From: Aureimonas altamirensis
GTDB lineage: Bacteria > Pseudomonadota > Alphaproteobacteria > Rhizobiales > Rhizobiaceae
Assembly: GCF_023702225.1 (NCBI RefSeq)
Contig: NZ_JAMQCO010000010.1
Location: forward strand, 1-61,978
Length of the DNA stretch: 61,978 nucleotides
Reading direction: 5' to 3'
The translations under genes and the position numbers were made by a program. Under the pieces are notes generated by a model. It did no database searches, had not been told where the DNA came from, and saw only the letters and a list, made by a program, of their open reading frames with translations. Shown here one piece after another: positions 8,896-16,696 of the stretch; position 1 is the stretch's first letter, and the number at the start of each line of letters is the position of its first letter.

Positions 8896-9930
8896 TCAAC
8901 TCCGCATGGCGGCGGTGGAGGCACGGGCCACCAGTTCCACGGATAGGATCGTTTCGGCCTTCGCATCCCGCCCGGCCAGAAGATCCAGCATCAGGCGCGC
9001 CGCGGCAGAGCCGATTTCCTCGCGCTGCTGGCGTATGGTGGTGAGACCGGGCGTCACATGGGCGGCAAACTCGATATCGTCGAAACCCACGACCGAAAGG
9101 TCGTGCGGCACGGAGAAGCCCAGCCGCTGAAATTCCGCGATGAAACCGCAGGCCATTTCGTCGTTGTCGCAGATCAAGGCGGTTGGGCGATCTGGCATCG
9201 CTGCGATCCGATGTGCCGCGGCCCGTCCGCTGTCCAGCGAGAAATCGCCGGCGAAGCTGCATCGCGGATCGAGCGCAAGGCCGTTCGCCGCCAGCCCTGC
9301 GAGCAAACCTTGCGTGCGCGCTTCCGTCAGCCGATTGTCGGGCGGCCCTTCGAGATGGCCGATATGGCGGTGCCCAAGCTGCGCCAGATGCCCTACCGCA
9401 AGGGACACACCGGCAAAATTGTCGGCCTTGACGCTGGGCGCGGACAACCCCTCGATCCACTCGCAAGCCTGCACCACCGGAGGCGCGGTTTCCGCAGCAA
9501 GGACCTCGGCGGGGATGGAACCGTCCAGGACGATCAGCCCGTCGGTCCTGGATCGGCTTGCCAGGCCGAACAGCCTTCCCCTTTCGTCGGGCATGACGCG
9601 CGTGTCGGCGATCAAAAGGTTCAACCCCTCCGCCCGCAGAACCGCACCGATGCCGGCAAGGATGCGGGAGAAGAACGGGTTGGCAATGCTGGGCACCAGC
9701 GCCAATACGCCGCCCGTCCGGTTTTGCCGAAGGTTGCGCGCTGCCAGATTGACCGTATAGCCGGAATCGCGGATCGCCCGCTCGACCATCAGGCGGGTCG
9801 CTTCCGACACCAGCGCGGGGTTCGACAGGGTACGGCTGACGGTTGCCGTGGAAACACCTGCAAGCCGGGCGACGTCCCGCACTCCCGGCGGCTTGGCCGC
9901 TTCGCCTGCCCTTGCCCTGCGCACCGTCAT
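8896..9930 (-). CDS. LacI-family transcriptional repressor
   Basis: A 344-residue repressor. The N-terminal helix-turn-helix and hinge read [20 protein letters not shown] at about residues 16-35, followed by [10 protein letters not shown]. The rest is a periplasmic-binding-protein-like effector domain with [19 protein letters not shown] and [20 protein letters not shown]. The first Met that keeps the full DNA-binding domain was taken as start; its ribosome site is weak. It lies between the importer operon and the divergent catabolic genes, with matching operators on both sides, so it should repress both and itself. Confidence 0.92.
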   Translation of the reverse strand: MTVRRARAGEAAKPPGVRDVARLAGVSTATVSRTLSNPALVSEATRLMVERAIRDSGYTVNLAARNLRQNRTGGVLALVPSIANPFFSRILAGIGAVLRAEGLNLLIADTRVMPDERGRLFGLASRSRTDGLIVLDGSIPAEVLAAETAPPVVQACEWIEGLSAPSVKADNFAGVSLAVGHLAQLGHRHIGHLEGPPDNRLTEARTQGLLAGLAANGLALDPRCSFAGDFSLDSGRAAAHRIAAMPDRPTALICDNDEMACGFIAEFQRLGFSVPHDLSVVGFDDIEFAAHVTPGLTTIRQQREEIGSAAARLMLDLLAGRDAKAETILSVELVARASTAAMRS

Positions 9931-10009
9931 GACCGCTCGTCCCGCCAAAAGCGCCTTAATGCCGAATTTGCGCCGCTTGTAAAGCAAAACGCCCTGTGCG
10001 ATCTTTTCA

Positions 10010-10023
10010 TGCAATCGATTACA
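10010..10023. promoter_or_regulatory. LacI-family operator in lacI/catabolic intergenic region
   Basis: TGCAATCGATTACA is a classical LacI-family operator: TGnAATCGATTnCA with a CG centre. It lies 79 bases before the lacI start and 40 bases before the isomerase start, well placed to control both divergent promoters. It shares the AATCGAT core with the site at 8868-8883. Confidence 0.8.
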
Positions 10024-10063
10024 GAAGCCGCTGTCAATCCGGCTCGCTGCTGGGAGGTTGCAG

Positions 10064-11122
10064 ATGAAGACGTTGAAGGGGCCGGGCCTGTTCCTTGCCC
10101 AGTTCGTCGGGGACGACGCCCCCTTCGACACGCTGGACGGTCTTGCCGGGTGGGCGGCCGATTGCGGCTATGTCGGCCTGCAGGTGCCGACCGGGGACAA
10201 GCGGCTGATGGATGTCGGGCTGGCCGCCACCTCGCGCGACTACGCTGAAGAGCTTGCCGGCCGGCTGGCGGCGCACGGAACGGTCTTCACCGAGCTGTCG
10301 GCACATCTGCAGGGTCAGCTCGTCGCCGTTCATCCGGCCTATGATCTATTGTTCGACGGATTTGCTCCGGAGGCCGTGCGCGGCCGGCCGCAAGCGCGCC
10401 AGGACTGGGCGGTGGACCAGCTTCGAAAGACGCTGTCGGCTGCGGCAAACCTTGGGCTGCCGGCCATCGCGGCCTTTTCCGGGGCGCTGGCCTGGCCCTA
10501 CGTCTACCCTTGGCCGCAGCGTCCCGCCGGGTTGATCGAGGCGGCGTTCGACGAACTGGCAAAACGCTGGAAACCGATTCTCGACCATGCGGAGGATGTG
10601 GGAGTCGACGTTTGCTTCGAGATCCACCCCGGCGAAGACCTGCATGACGGCGTCTCCTACGAGATGTTCCTCGAGCGGGTCGGCGGTCACCGGCGGGCCC
10701 GCATGCTCTACGACCCTTCCCACTATATGCTGCAGGGGCTGGACTATCTGCAGAACATCGACATCTACCACGAGCGGATTTCGATGTTCCACGTCAAGGA
10801 TGCCGAGTTCAACCCGACCGGCCGCCAGGGCGTCTACGGCGGCTATCAGTCCTGGGTTGACCGCGCCGGACGGTTCCGCAGCCCGGGCGACGGACAGGTG
10901 GACTTCAACTCCGTCTTTTCCAAGCTCGCGCAGTACGATTTCGCGGGCTGGGCGGTGGTCGAGTGGGAATGCGCCCTGAAGCATCCCGACGACGGTGCAC
11001 GGGAGGGCGCGGCCTTCGTGCGCGATCATATCATCCGCGTCACCGACCGCGCCTTCGACGACTTCGCGGCGGCCGGCACGGACGATGCGCGCAACCGCCA
11101 GATCCTCGGCCTTGGGAGATGA
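10064..11122 (+). CDS. Sugar isomerase/epimerase, xylose-isomerase-like TIM barrel
   Basis: A 352-residue TIM-barrel protein of the AP endonuclease 2/xylose isomerase-like superfamily (PF01261). The usual metal ligands can be placed: Glu186 in CFEIHPGEDLHDG, Asp217 in MLYDPSHYMLQG, His243 in MFHVKDAEF and Glu300 in VVEWECALKHP. GGGAGG lies six bases before the ATG at 10064. Its stop overlaps the start of the Gfo/Idh/MocA gene, so the pair is co-translated. Such pairs (for example E. coli YcjR/YcjS) epimerise or cleave sugars through a 3-keto intermediate, a likely role here by analogy. Confidence 0.8.
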   Translation: MKTLKGPGLFLAQFVGDDAPFDTLDGLAGWAADCGYVGLQVPTGDKRLMDVGLAATSRDYAEELAGRLAAHGTVFTELSAHLQGQLVAVHPAYDLLFDGFAPEAVRGRPQARQDWAVDQLRKTLSAAANLGLPAIAAFSGALAWPYVYPWPQRPAGLIEAAFDELAKRWKPILDHAEDVGVDVCFEIHPGEDLHDGVSYEMFLERVGGHRRARMLYDPSHYMLQGLDYLQNIDIYHERISMFHVKDAEFNPTGRQGVYGGYQSWVDRAGRFRSPGDGQVDFNSVFSKLAQYDFAGWAVVEWECALKHPDDGAREGAAFVRDHIIRVTDRAFDDFAAAGTDDARNRQILGLGR

Positions 11123-12279
11123 CATTGAAGACAGACACGACCCCCATCCGCCTCGGCATGGTCGGCGGAGGCAGCGGAGCCTTCATCGGCGGCGTCCACC
11201 GCATGGCGGCCCGGCTGGACGGCCATTACGAACTGGTCGCCGGCGCGCTGTCCTCCACGCCCGAGAAGGCAAGGGAGAGCGGCCTGGCGCTGGGGCTTGC
11301 GCCCGACCGGACCTATGACGACTTCCGCAGGATGGCGCAGAGGGAAGCACGGTTGAAGGACGGTATAGAGGCCGTCGCCATCGTGACGCCCAACCACATG
11401 CACCTTCCGGCTGCGGCTGAATTTCTGAAACGCGGCATCCACGTGATCTGCGACAAGCCGCTGACGGGAACGCTTGCCGAGGCGCGCCGCATGCGCGCGG
11501 CTGTGGCGCGTGGAGCGGCCTTGTTCGTCCTGACGCATAACTACTCGGCCTATCCGCTGATCCGTCAGGCACGACAGATGGTCGCCGAGGGTGCGCTGGG
11601 CCGATTGCGCGTGGTGCAGGTCGAGTACGCGCAGGACTGGCTGACCGACAGCGTCGAGAAATCCGGCTCCAAGCAGGCCGAATGGCGCACGGACCCGGAA
11701 CGCGCCGGCCTCGGCGGAGCGCTGGGCGATATCGGCACGCATGCCTTTCATCTGGCTTCCTATGTTTCCGGGCTTGCCATCGAGGGGGTGGCGGCCGACC
11801 TCCAGTCGTTCGGGGACGGCCGCGCCCTGGACGACAATGCCCATGTCCTTCTGCGTTACGAGGGCGGCGCACGCGGCATGCTTTGGTGCAGCCAGGTGGC
11901 CCCGGGGCACGAGAACGGATTGCGCCTCCGCCTGTTCGGCGAAAAGGGCGGGCTCGACTGGCAGCAGGAGCAGCCGAACGTGCTGCGTCATACCCCGCAT
12001 GGAAAGGCGACGCGGCTGATTACGCGCAATGGCGCAGGGTCCGACGCCGCCGCTGCCGCGGCATCGCGCGTGCCGGCCGGGCACCCGGAGGGCTATATCG
12101 AGGCTTTCGCCAATATCTACTCCGACGCCGCGGCGCTGATCCGCGCCGCCCAGGGCAAGGGCGACAGGCCGGATGCCGTGCTGCCCGGCATCGAGGACGG
12201 GGTGGAAGGCGTCGCCTTCGTCGAGGCCTGCGTGCGTTCCTCCAGATCCAACGGAGCGTTCGTCGCCTTGCGCCGCTGA
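11119..12279 (+). CDS. Gfo/Idh/MocA family NAD(P)-dependent sugar dehydrogenase
   Basis: A 386-residue dehydrogenase. The N-terminal Rossmann fold shows GMVGGGSGAFIGG at residues 13-25; the catalytic lysine motif is CDKPLTG at 111-117, and the second motif DIGTHAFH at 204-211 supplies Asp and His. ATG at 11119 overlaps the previous stop (ATGA). Family members oxidise a sugar or inositol hydroxyl, often at C3, using bound or free NAD. Coupling to the TIM-barrel gene fits a keto-sugar pathway. Confidence 0.88.
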   Translation: MTLKTDTTPIRLGMVGGGSGAFIGGVHRMAARLDGHYELVAGALSSTPEKARESGLALGLAPDRTYDDFRRMAQREARLKDGIEAVAIVTPNHMHLPAAAEFLKRGIHVICDKPLTGTLAEARRMRAAVARGAALFVLTHNYSAYPLIRQARQMVAEGALGRLRVVQVEYAQDWLTDSVEKSGSKQAEWRTDPERAGLGGALGDIGTHAFHLASYVSGLAIEGVAADLQSFGDGRALDDNAHVLLRYEGGARGMLWCSQVAPGHENGLRLRLFGEKGGLDWQQEQPNVLRHTPHGKATRLITRNGAGSDAAAAAASRVPAGHPEGYIEAFANIYSDAAALIRAAQGKGDRPDAVLPGIEDGVEGVAFVEACVRSSRSNGAFVALRR

Positions 12280-12324
12280 ACGTTCGGACGAATGATGGCG
12301 TCGGTACAGGGAGGGGGAACTACG

Positions 12325-13056
12325 ATGGCTGAATCACTTGACGGCAAGGTCGCGGTCATAACGGGGGCGGCATCGGGCATCGGCCTGGCCACCACCGAGG
12401 CGCTTCTGGAGCATGGCGCGCACGTCGTGATGGTGGACCGCAACGCCGAAAGCCTGCACGAGCTGGCCGGCCGGCTCGGAGGCAATGCGATCCCGCAGGT
12501 GACGGATCTTCTGGACCCGGCCAGTTGCAACGCCATGGTGCCGCAGATCCTTGCCCGGGTGCCGCAGATCGACATCCTGTACTGCAACGCCGGCACCTAT
12601 ATCGGCGGCGACCTGACCGAGACGACCTCCGATGCGATCGACAGGATGCTGAACCTCAACATCAACGCCGTCATGAAGAACGTGCACGACGTAGCGCCGC
12701 ACATGATCGAACGCAGGACCGGCGACATCGTCGTGACGTCCTCGGTTGCAGGGCACTATCCGACATGGTGGGAACCGGTCTACGCCTCGTCCAAATGGGC
12801 GATGACATGCTTCGTGCAAACGATGCGCCGGCAGATGATCCCGCACGGCATTCGCGTCGGCCAGGTCTCGCCGGGGCCGGTCGTATCCGCCCTTCTGGCG
12901 GACTGGCCGGAGGAAAACCTGCGCAAGGCGAAGGAATCCGGCAGCCTCATCGACCCGTCCGAGGTTGCCGACGCGGTCGTCTACATGCTCACGCGCAAGC
13001 GCACCGTGACCATTCGCGATATACTGGTGCTGCCCACCAATTTCGACCGCGTCTAG
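12325..13056 (+). CDS. SDR oxidoreductase, ribitol 2-dehydrogenase-like
   Basis: A 243-residue short-chain dehydrogenase. The nucleotide motif TGAASGIG is at 13-20, CNAG at 87-90, and the active site has Ser139/Ser140, Tyr153 and Lys157 (YASSK). Several stretches follow bacterial ribitol dehydrogenase closely, such as DILYCNAGTYIGG, MLNLNINA, WWEPVYASSKWA, GPVVSALLADWP and VTIRDILVLPTN. It should oxidise a polyol to a ketose, or the reverse. GGGAGGGGG precedes the ATG. It lies 45 bases after the Gfo/Idh gene and completes the LacI-controlled catabolic operon. Confidence 0.82.
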   Translation: MAESLDGKVAVITGAASGIGLATTEALLEHGAHVVMVDRNAESLHELAGRLGGNAIPQVTDLLDPASCNAMVPQILARVPQIDILYCNAGTYIGGDLTETTSDAIDRMLNLNINAVMKNVHDVAPHMIERRTGDIVVTSSVAGHYPTWWEPVYASSKWAMTCFVQTMRRQMIPHGIRVGQVSPGPVVSALLADWPEENLRKAKESGSLIDPSEVADAVVYMLTRKRTVTIRDILVLPTNFDRV

Positions 13057-13911
13057 CTAGATCAGGCCGTATTGCCGCGCCTTGTTGCGCAGGAACGGCA
13101 GGCCCTTCCCCAGCACCTCCTCCCGGTCGGGCGCGACCGGGCGCCAGACCGACAAGGCGCTGGCGATCTGCGGCGGCACGCTGATGAAGCTTTCCATCGC
13201 CATGCCGCCCTTGAAGCCGATAGCGGCAAGTGCGGCGAATACCTCGTCCCACTGCACGGTGTCGCAACCGGGCGTGCCTCGGTCGCTCGCCGACAGGTGA
13301 ATGTATTTCAGGTGGTCGCGCGCCTTGAGGATTCCGTTGGCGATCCCCTTCTCCTCGATATTCATGTGGTAGGTATCGAGGTGGACGAAAACGTTGTCCG
13401 CGCCGACTTTCTCCACCATGGCGACGGCTTGCTCGGCTGTGTTCAGGATGTGGTTCTCGTAGCGGTTCACCGCCTCCAGCCCGTAGTCCATGCCGAGACT
13501 TGCAGCATAGGCGGCGGCATCGCGCACGACGCGTGCCGTCGCATCGATTTCGGCCTGGGTGGGTGGAAAGCCCGTGCGCTGGCCGATACCGCCATAGATC
13601 ACGCCGCTCATCGCCCTGGCCCCGATGGCATGGGAGCGATCCAGGGCAAGTTGCAGGAAAGCCAGCGCGCCTTCCGGATCGTTCGTCGGAAGGCGATCGA
13701 GCGGCATGCCGAGTGAGCAGACGCACTCCACATCGTGCTTTTCGAGAAGGCGCCTCGTATGGTCTGCATCGACGCCTTCCGGATCGAGCATGGTGATTTC
13801 CAGAAAGTCGATCCCATGGCGTACCGCCTCGGGTATGGCGTAGCTTGCCGCATCGCGGTTCCACTCCATCGCCCACATTGCGGTATGCACGCCGAACCCG
13901 CTTACGCCCAT
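13057..13911 (-). CDS. Ketose 3-epimerase (D-tagatose/D-psicose 3-epimerase family)
   Basis: A 284-residue TIM-barrel epimerase. The stretch EAVNRYENHILNTAEQAV and HLDTYHMNIEEKGI are hallmarks of the D-tagatose/D-allulose 3-epimerase group. Metal ligands are Glu146, Asp179, His205 and Glu240; His182 and Arg211 are in place for substrate. GGGAGGGG lies upstream of the ATG. The gene converges on the ribitol-dehydrogenase-like gene with no space between stops, and it lacks a visible LacI operator, so it may be transcribed separately. It would interconvert ketoses at C3, feeding or draining the SDR product. Confidence 0.85.
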   Translation of the reverse strand: MGVSGFGVHTAMWAMEWNRDAASYAIPEAVRHGIDFLEITMLDPEGVDADHTRRLLEKHDVECVCSLGMPLDRLPTNDPEGALAFLQLALDRSHAIGARAMSGVIYGGIGQRTGFPPTQAEIDATARVVRDAAAYAASLGMDYGLEAVNRYENHILNTAEQAVAMVEKVGADNVFVHLDTYHMNIEEKGIANGILKARDHLKYIHLSASDRGTPGCDTVQWDEVFAALAAIGFKGGMAMESFISVPPQIASALSVWRPVAPDREEVLGKGLPFLRNKARQYGLI

Positions 13912-13984
13912 CGCCCGGCCCCTCCCAAGGCTAGATCTCTGGATATTACATCAACTTGTCGAGGGTGATGGGCAAGTCTCTTAT

Positions 13985-14155
13985 GCGTTTTCCGGTTGGT
14001 ATGCAGGTCGGGAATGTCCGTCCGGATCGCGTCGATCTCCGGTGCGTCCATGGCGCTCGTCGAAGAGCGTTTCTCCCATGAGCGCGAGCCCCATCCCCAT
14101 GACGATACCGCCAAGGAACTGGTTGGTAACCGCCTTGCCGCGCTTTCGCGCAGGA
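13985..14155 (-). pseudogene. Remnant of xanthine dehydrogenase family Mo-subunit
   Basis: Reading on the minus strand from 14155, one frame gives AVTNQFLGGIVMGMGLALMG then ETLFDERHGR, which matches the C-terminal region of XdhA/YagR-type molybdopterin-binding subunits. A different frame continues MDAPEIDAIRTDIPDLHTNR, which matches the segment that follows about 15-20 residues later in intact proteins. The piece between is deleted and the frame shifts at the junction near 14048-14053. No start, and no FAD or 2Fe-2S subunit, is nearby. This is a dead fragment between two intact genes. Confidence 0.65.
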
Positions 14156-15232
14156 CTACTGCTTGAAAATGAAGATTACGCCAACGGCGATGTAGGCCCC
14201 CACATAGATCCAGACTGCTGCGGCAAGACGATGTGCCCCTGCGCGATCAACGCGCGCCCGCAGCTTTCTGTAGATGCGGATATCCAACATGCCGAGCGGC
14301 ACGGATACCGCCAGCGCAGCACCGACACACACTGCCCAAAGAATTGCTGGCGATGCATCAAGGTTGCTCAACACGAGATGCGTTACCGGTACATGGACGA
14401 GATATAAGGCATAGCTGTAATCCCCGAGCCGTTCGGCGGCCCAGCCGAAGCCACCACGCTTGGGAGGTTCCGTCGAGATGCCGTACAACAACGCCACAAG
14501 GATGACGGCCGCCAGCGAACCGAGAATGCGCCCCCAGGCGAGGTCGACCGACATGGTCACCGCGCCCAATCCGAGGGCGATCACCGCCCAGATTGGTTGG
14601 ATGCGACCCCGGCGCAGTATCGTCGGGATGATCAGCCCGCCGGCAAAAGCCGCGTTTCCAGGCAGAAAAAAAGCCTGCAACAGCGTAGGCGACAAGGTGC
14701 TGCCCATCTGCTGGGGATCGATGAAGGCAGCGAAACCGATTGCGGCCAGCCAGACGATCGCAAATGGAACCACGAACCGCGAACCCGATGCAAAAGCCAG
14801 CAGGAACAAAAGGACGTAGAAGAACACCTCGAGAACGAGCGTCCATTCGACATTGAGCTCGAACACGACCCGCGTACCGACGAGAGCCAACGACATCGCC
14901 CGAATATCGGCATTGAGCTCTCCCGTCCGCAGGAAAGCCACGATGACGAAAATCAGGATGAACAACGGGTAGATGCGGACAAGGCGGTGAGCCAGGAAGA
15001 GCGTCGGAGGTGTACGGTGCAACAGATCCGCCATCAACGCACCTGAGATCGCGAAGAAGATCGCAACCCCGACAAGTCCGAATTTTCCGTCGAAGATGTT
15101 TGCAAACCGGACATCGTCGAACCGAAATGCGATGTAATGGGATATATGATAGATAGCTACGGACAGCGCTGCCAGGGCGCGCATCCATTGGATATTGACG
15201 TTTCTATGCTTTCCGCGGCCGATGGTTTGCAC
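14156..15232 (-). CDS. Acyltransferase 3 family membrane protein (polysaccharide O-acylation)
   Basis: A 358-residue polytopic protein of the OafA/ExoZ type (Acyl_transf_3). It opens with the family signature WMRALAALSVAIYHISHY near residues 16-33, with the conserved Arg and His, and continues with about ten membrane segments. These enzymes acetylate or otherwise acylate extracellular or lipid-linked polysaccharide. The start is GTG, with GGGGGAGA five bases upstream. It lies 51 bases after the phosphohexomutase gene in the GDP-mannose operon, so it probably decorates a mannose-containing surface glycan. Confidence 0.85.
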   Translation of the reverse strand: MQTIGRGKHRNVNIQWMRALAALSVAIYHISHYIAFRFDDVRFANIFDGKFGLVGVAIFFAISGALMADLLHRTPPTLFLAHRLVRIYPLFILIFVIVAFLRTGELNADIRAMSLALVGTRVVFELNVEWTLVLEVFFYVLLFLLAFASGSRFVVPFAIVWLAAIGFAAFIDPQQMGSTLSPTLLQAFFLPGNAAFAGGLIIPTILRRGRIQPIWAVIALGLGAVTMSVDLAWGRILGSLAAVILVALLYGISTEPPKRGGFGWAAERLGDYSYALYLVHVPVTHLVLSNLDASPAILWAVCVGAALAVSVPLGMLDIRIYRKLRARVDRAGAHRLAAAVWIYVGAYIAVGVIFIFKQ

Positions 15233-15283
15233 TTCGTCTCCCCCTGGTTGGCGGGAAGATAGAGCAAACTTATCATCAGCGGT

Positions 15284-16696
15284 TTAAGATACGTTGCGTT
15301 CAGCCGTGGAGAGTCCCCACGCCAAAAGGGCAGAAGCGCGGGCCGAATCCTTGGCTTCCACATAGCAGCGCAACTCGGGCGCGTTGCCGGATGCACGGAA
15401 ATGCACCACCGAACCATCGGTCAAAACGAAGCGGACGCCGTCGATCGCATCGCGGCTGACGGCTCCACCCTGTTCGGCAAACAGCGCCGTAGCGAAGGCT
15501 GTGTCCGTGCCGAGAAGGGCCAGGAACGCCGCGCTCTTGTCCGGCGCCACGTTTTCCAGCCTGTCTGCCAAGGCATGGCCAGGCGAAATAGCCTCCAAGG
15601 CGTCCTTGAGCGAACCCTTATGCCGCGCATGAACCAGCGCGGCGATGATCGGCAGAATGGCATCCCGCGTTGGAAGCGCCGACAAGGTCCGCCCGGCGCG
15701 GGTCAGATCGCCGCCCAGCAGCACGCCGCCATTCGCCTCGAAACCGAGTACGCTCGAGGGGTGTCCGTCGATCAGCCGTTCCATGCCTTCAATCACGTAA
15801 GGTGAACCGACGCGCGTGCGATGTATGCACCTGGCCACGCCGGACCGCTCTACGGCAGTGCTGGAGGTGACAGGCGTGACGATACGATCGATATCGAGAT
15901 GCATGGCGGTCATCAGGCCGAGAAGATCGCCACGAACGAAGTTCCCTTCGCTGTCGGCCACAAGCGGCCGATCGCCGTCGCCATCGGTTGATACGATCGC
16001 ATCGAACGGGCTCGCTTCCGCCCACCCTTTGACAAGCTTGATATGCCGTGGATGGTGGGCTTCCGTATCGATCGGAATAAAGCGCTCCGACCGCCCCAGC
16101 GGAACGGCCGTGGCTCCGAGCGCCCCGATCAGCTCTACGAGAATGTCGCGCCCGACGGCGCTGTGCTGGTAAACGCCGATACGCATCCCTGCCAGGGCAT
16201 CAGTTCCGAAGAAAGCGCGATATCGGTCCAGATAGGCTTCCACGACACCGATGGCCGCAAATTCGCACCGTACCGGGTCACCGACCGGCTCGGCGGCCGC
16301 GTATGCAGCGCGTATGGACGCCTCGTCGGCCTTGGTTATCTCTCCCGACGAAAGATAGAATTTCAGTCCGTTGCGGTCTTCGGGGATGTGGCTTCCCGTA
16401 ACCATGATCGCCGGGCAGCTGCGCGACATGGCAGCCATGGCAAGCGCAGGCGTCGGAAGGGCGCCGGCATCCAACGGACGCCAGCCCGACGCACAAGCCG
16501 CGTCCGCGCAGTCCCTGGCAATCGCCGGGCTGCTATCGCGGAGATCGCGACCGATCAGCACCTCTCCGGACGACCTGTCGCCGATGATGCTCAGAAAGGC
16601 GGATGTCCATTGGCGCGCAGCGGGACCCTGAAGATCGACGACCAATCCACGCAGGCCGCTTGTTCCGAACTTGAGATCGCTTGCAGCCATGTCCAT
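15284..16696 (-). CDS. Phosphomannomutase/phosphoglucomutase family protein
   Basis: A 470-residue alpha-D-phosphohexomutase. It starts with FGTSGLRG at 10-17. The phosphoserine loop reads MVTGSHIPEDRNGLKF, with the Ser in TGSHIP instead of the usual TASHNP; this variant occurs in some alphaproteobacterial ManB proteins. The metal loop is STDGDGDRP, and the C-terminal phosphate-binding loop is HFRASGNAPELR. It converts mannose-6-phosphate to mannose-1-phosphate for the ManC next to it. The ATG shares one base with the manC stop (TGATG), so the two are coupled. Confidence 0.88.
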   Translation of the reverse strand: MDMAASDLKFGTSGLRGLVVDLQGPAARQWTSAFLSIIGDRSSGEVLIGRDLRDSSPAIARDCADAACASGWRPLDAGALPTPALAMAAMSRSCPAIMVTGSHIPEDRNGLKFYLSSGEITKADEASIRAAYAAAEPVGDPVRCEFAAIGVVEAYLDRYRAFFGTDALAGMRIGVYQHSAVGRDILVELIGALGATAVPLGRSERFIPIDTEAHHPRHIKLVKGWAEASPFDAIVSTDGDGDRPLVADSEGNFVRGDLLGLMTAMHLDIDRIVTPVTSSTAVERSGVARCIHRTRVGSPYVIEGMERLIDGHPSSVLGFEANGGVLLGGDLTRAGRTLSALPTRDAILPIIAALVHARHKGSLKDALEAISPGHALADRLENVAPDKSAAFLALLGTDTAFATALFAEQGGAVSRDAIDGVRFVLTDGSVVHFRASGNAPELRCYVEAKDSARASALLAWGLSTAERNVS

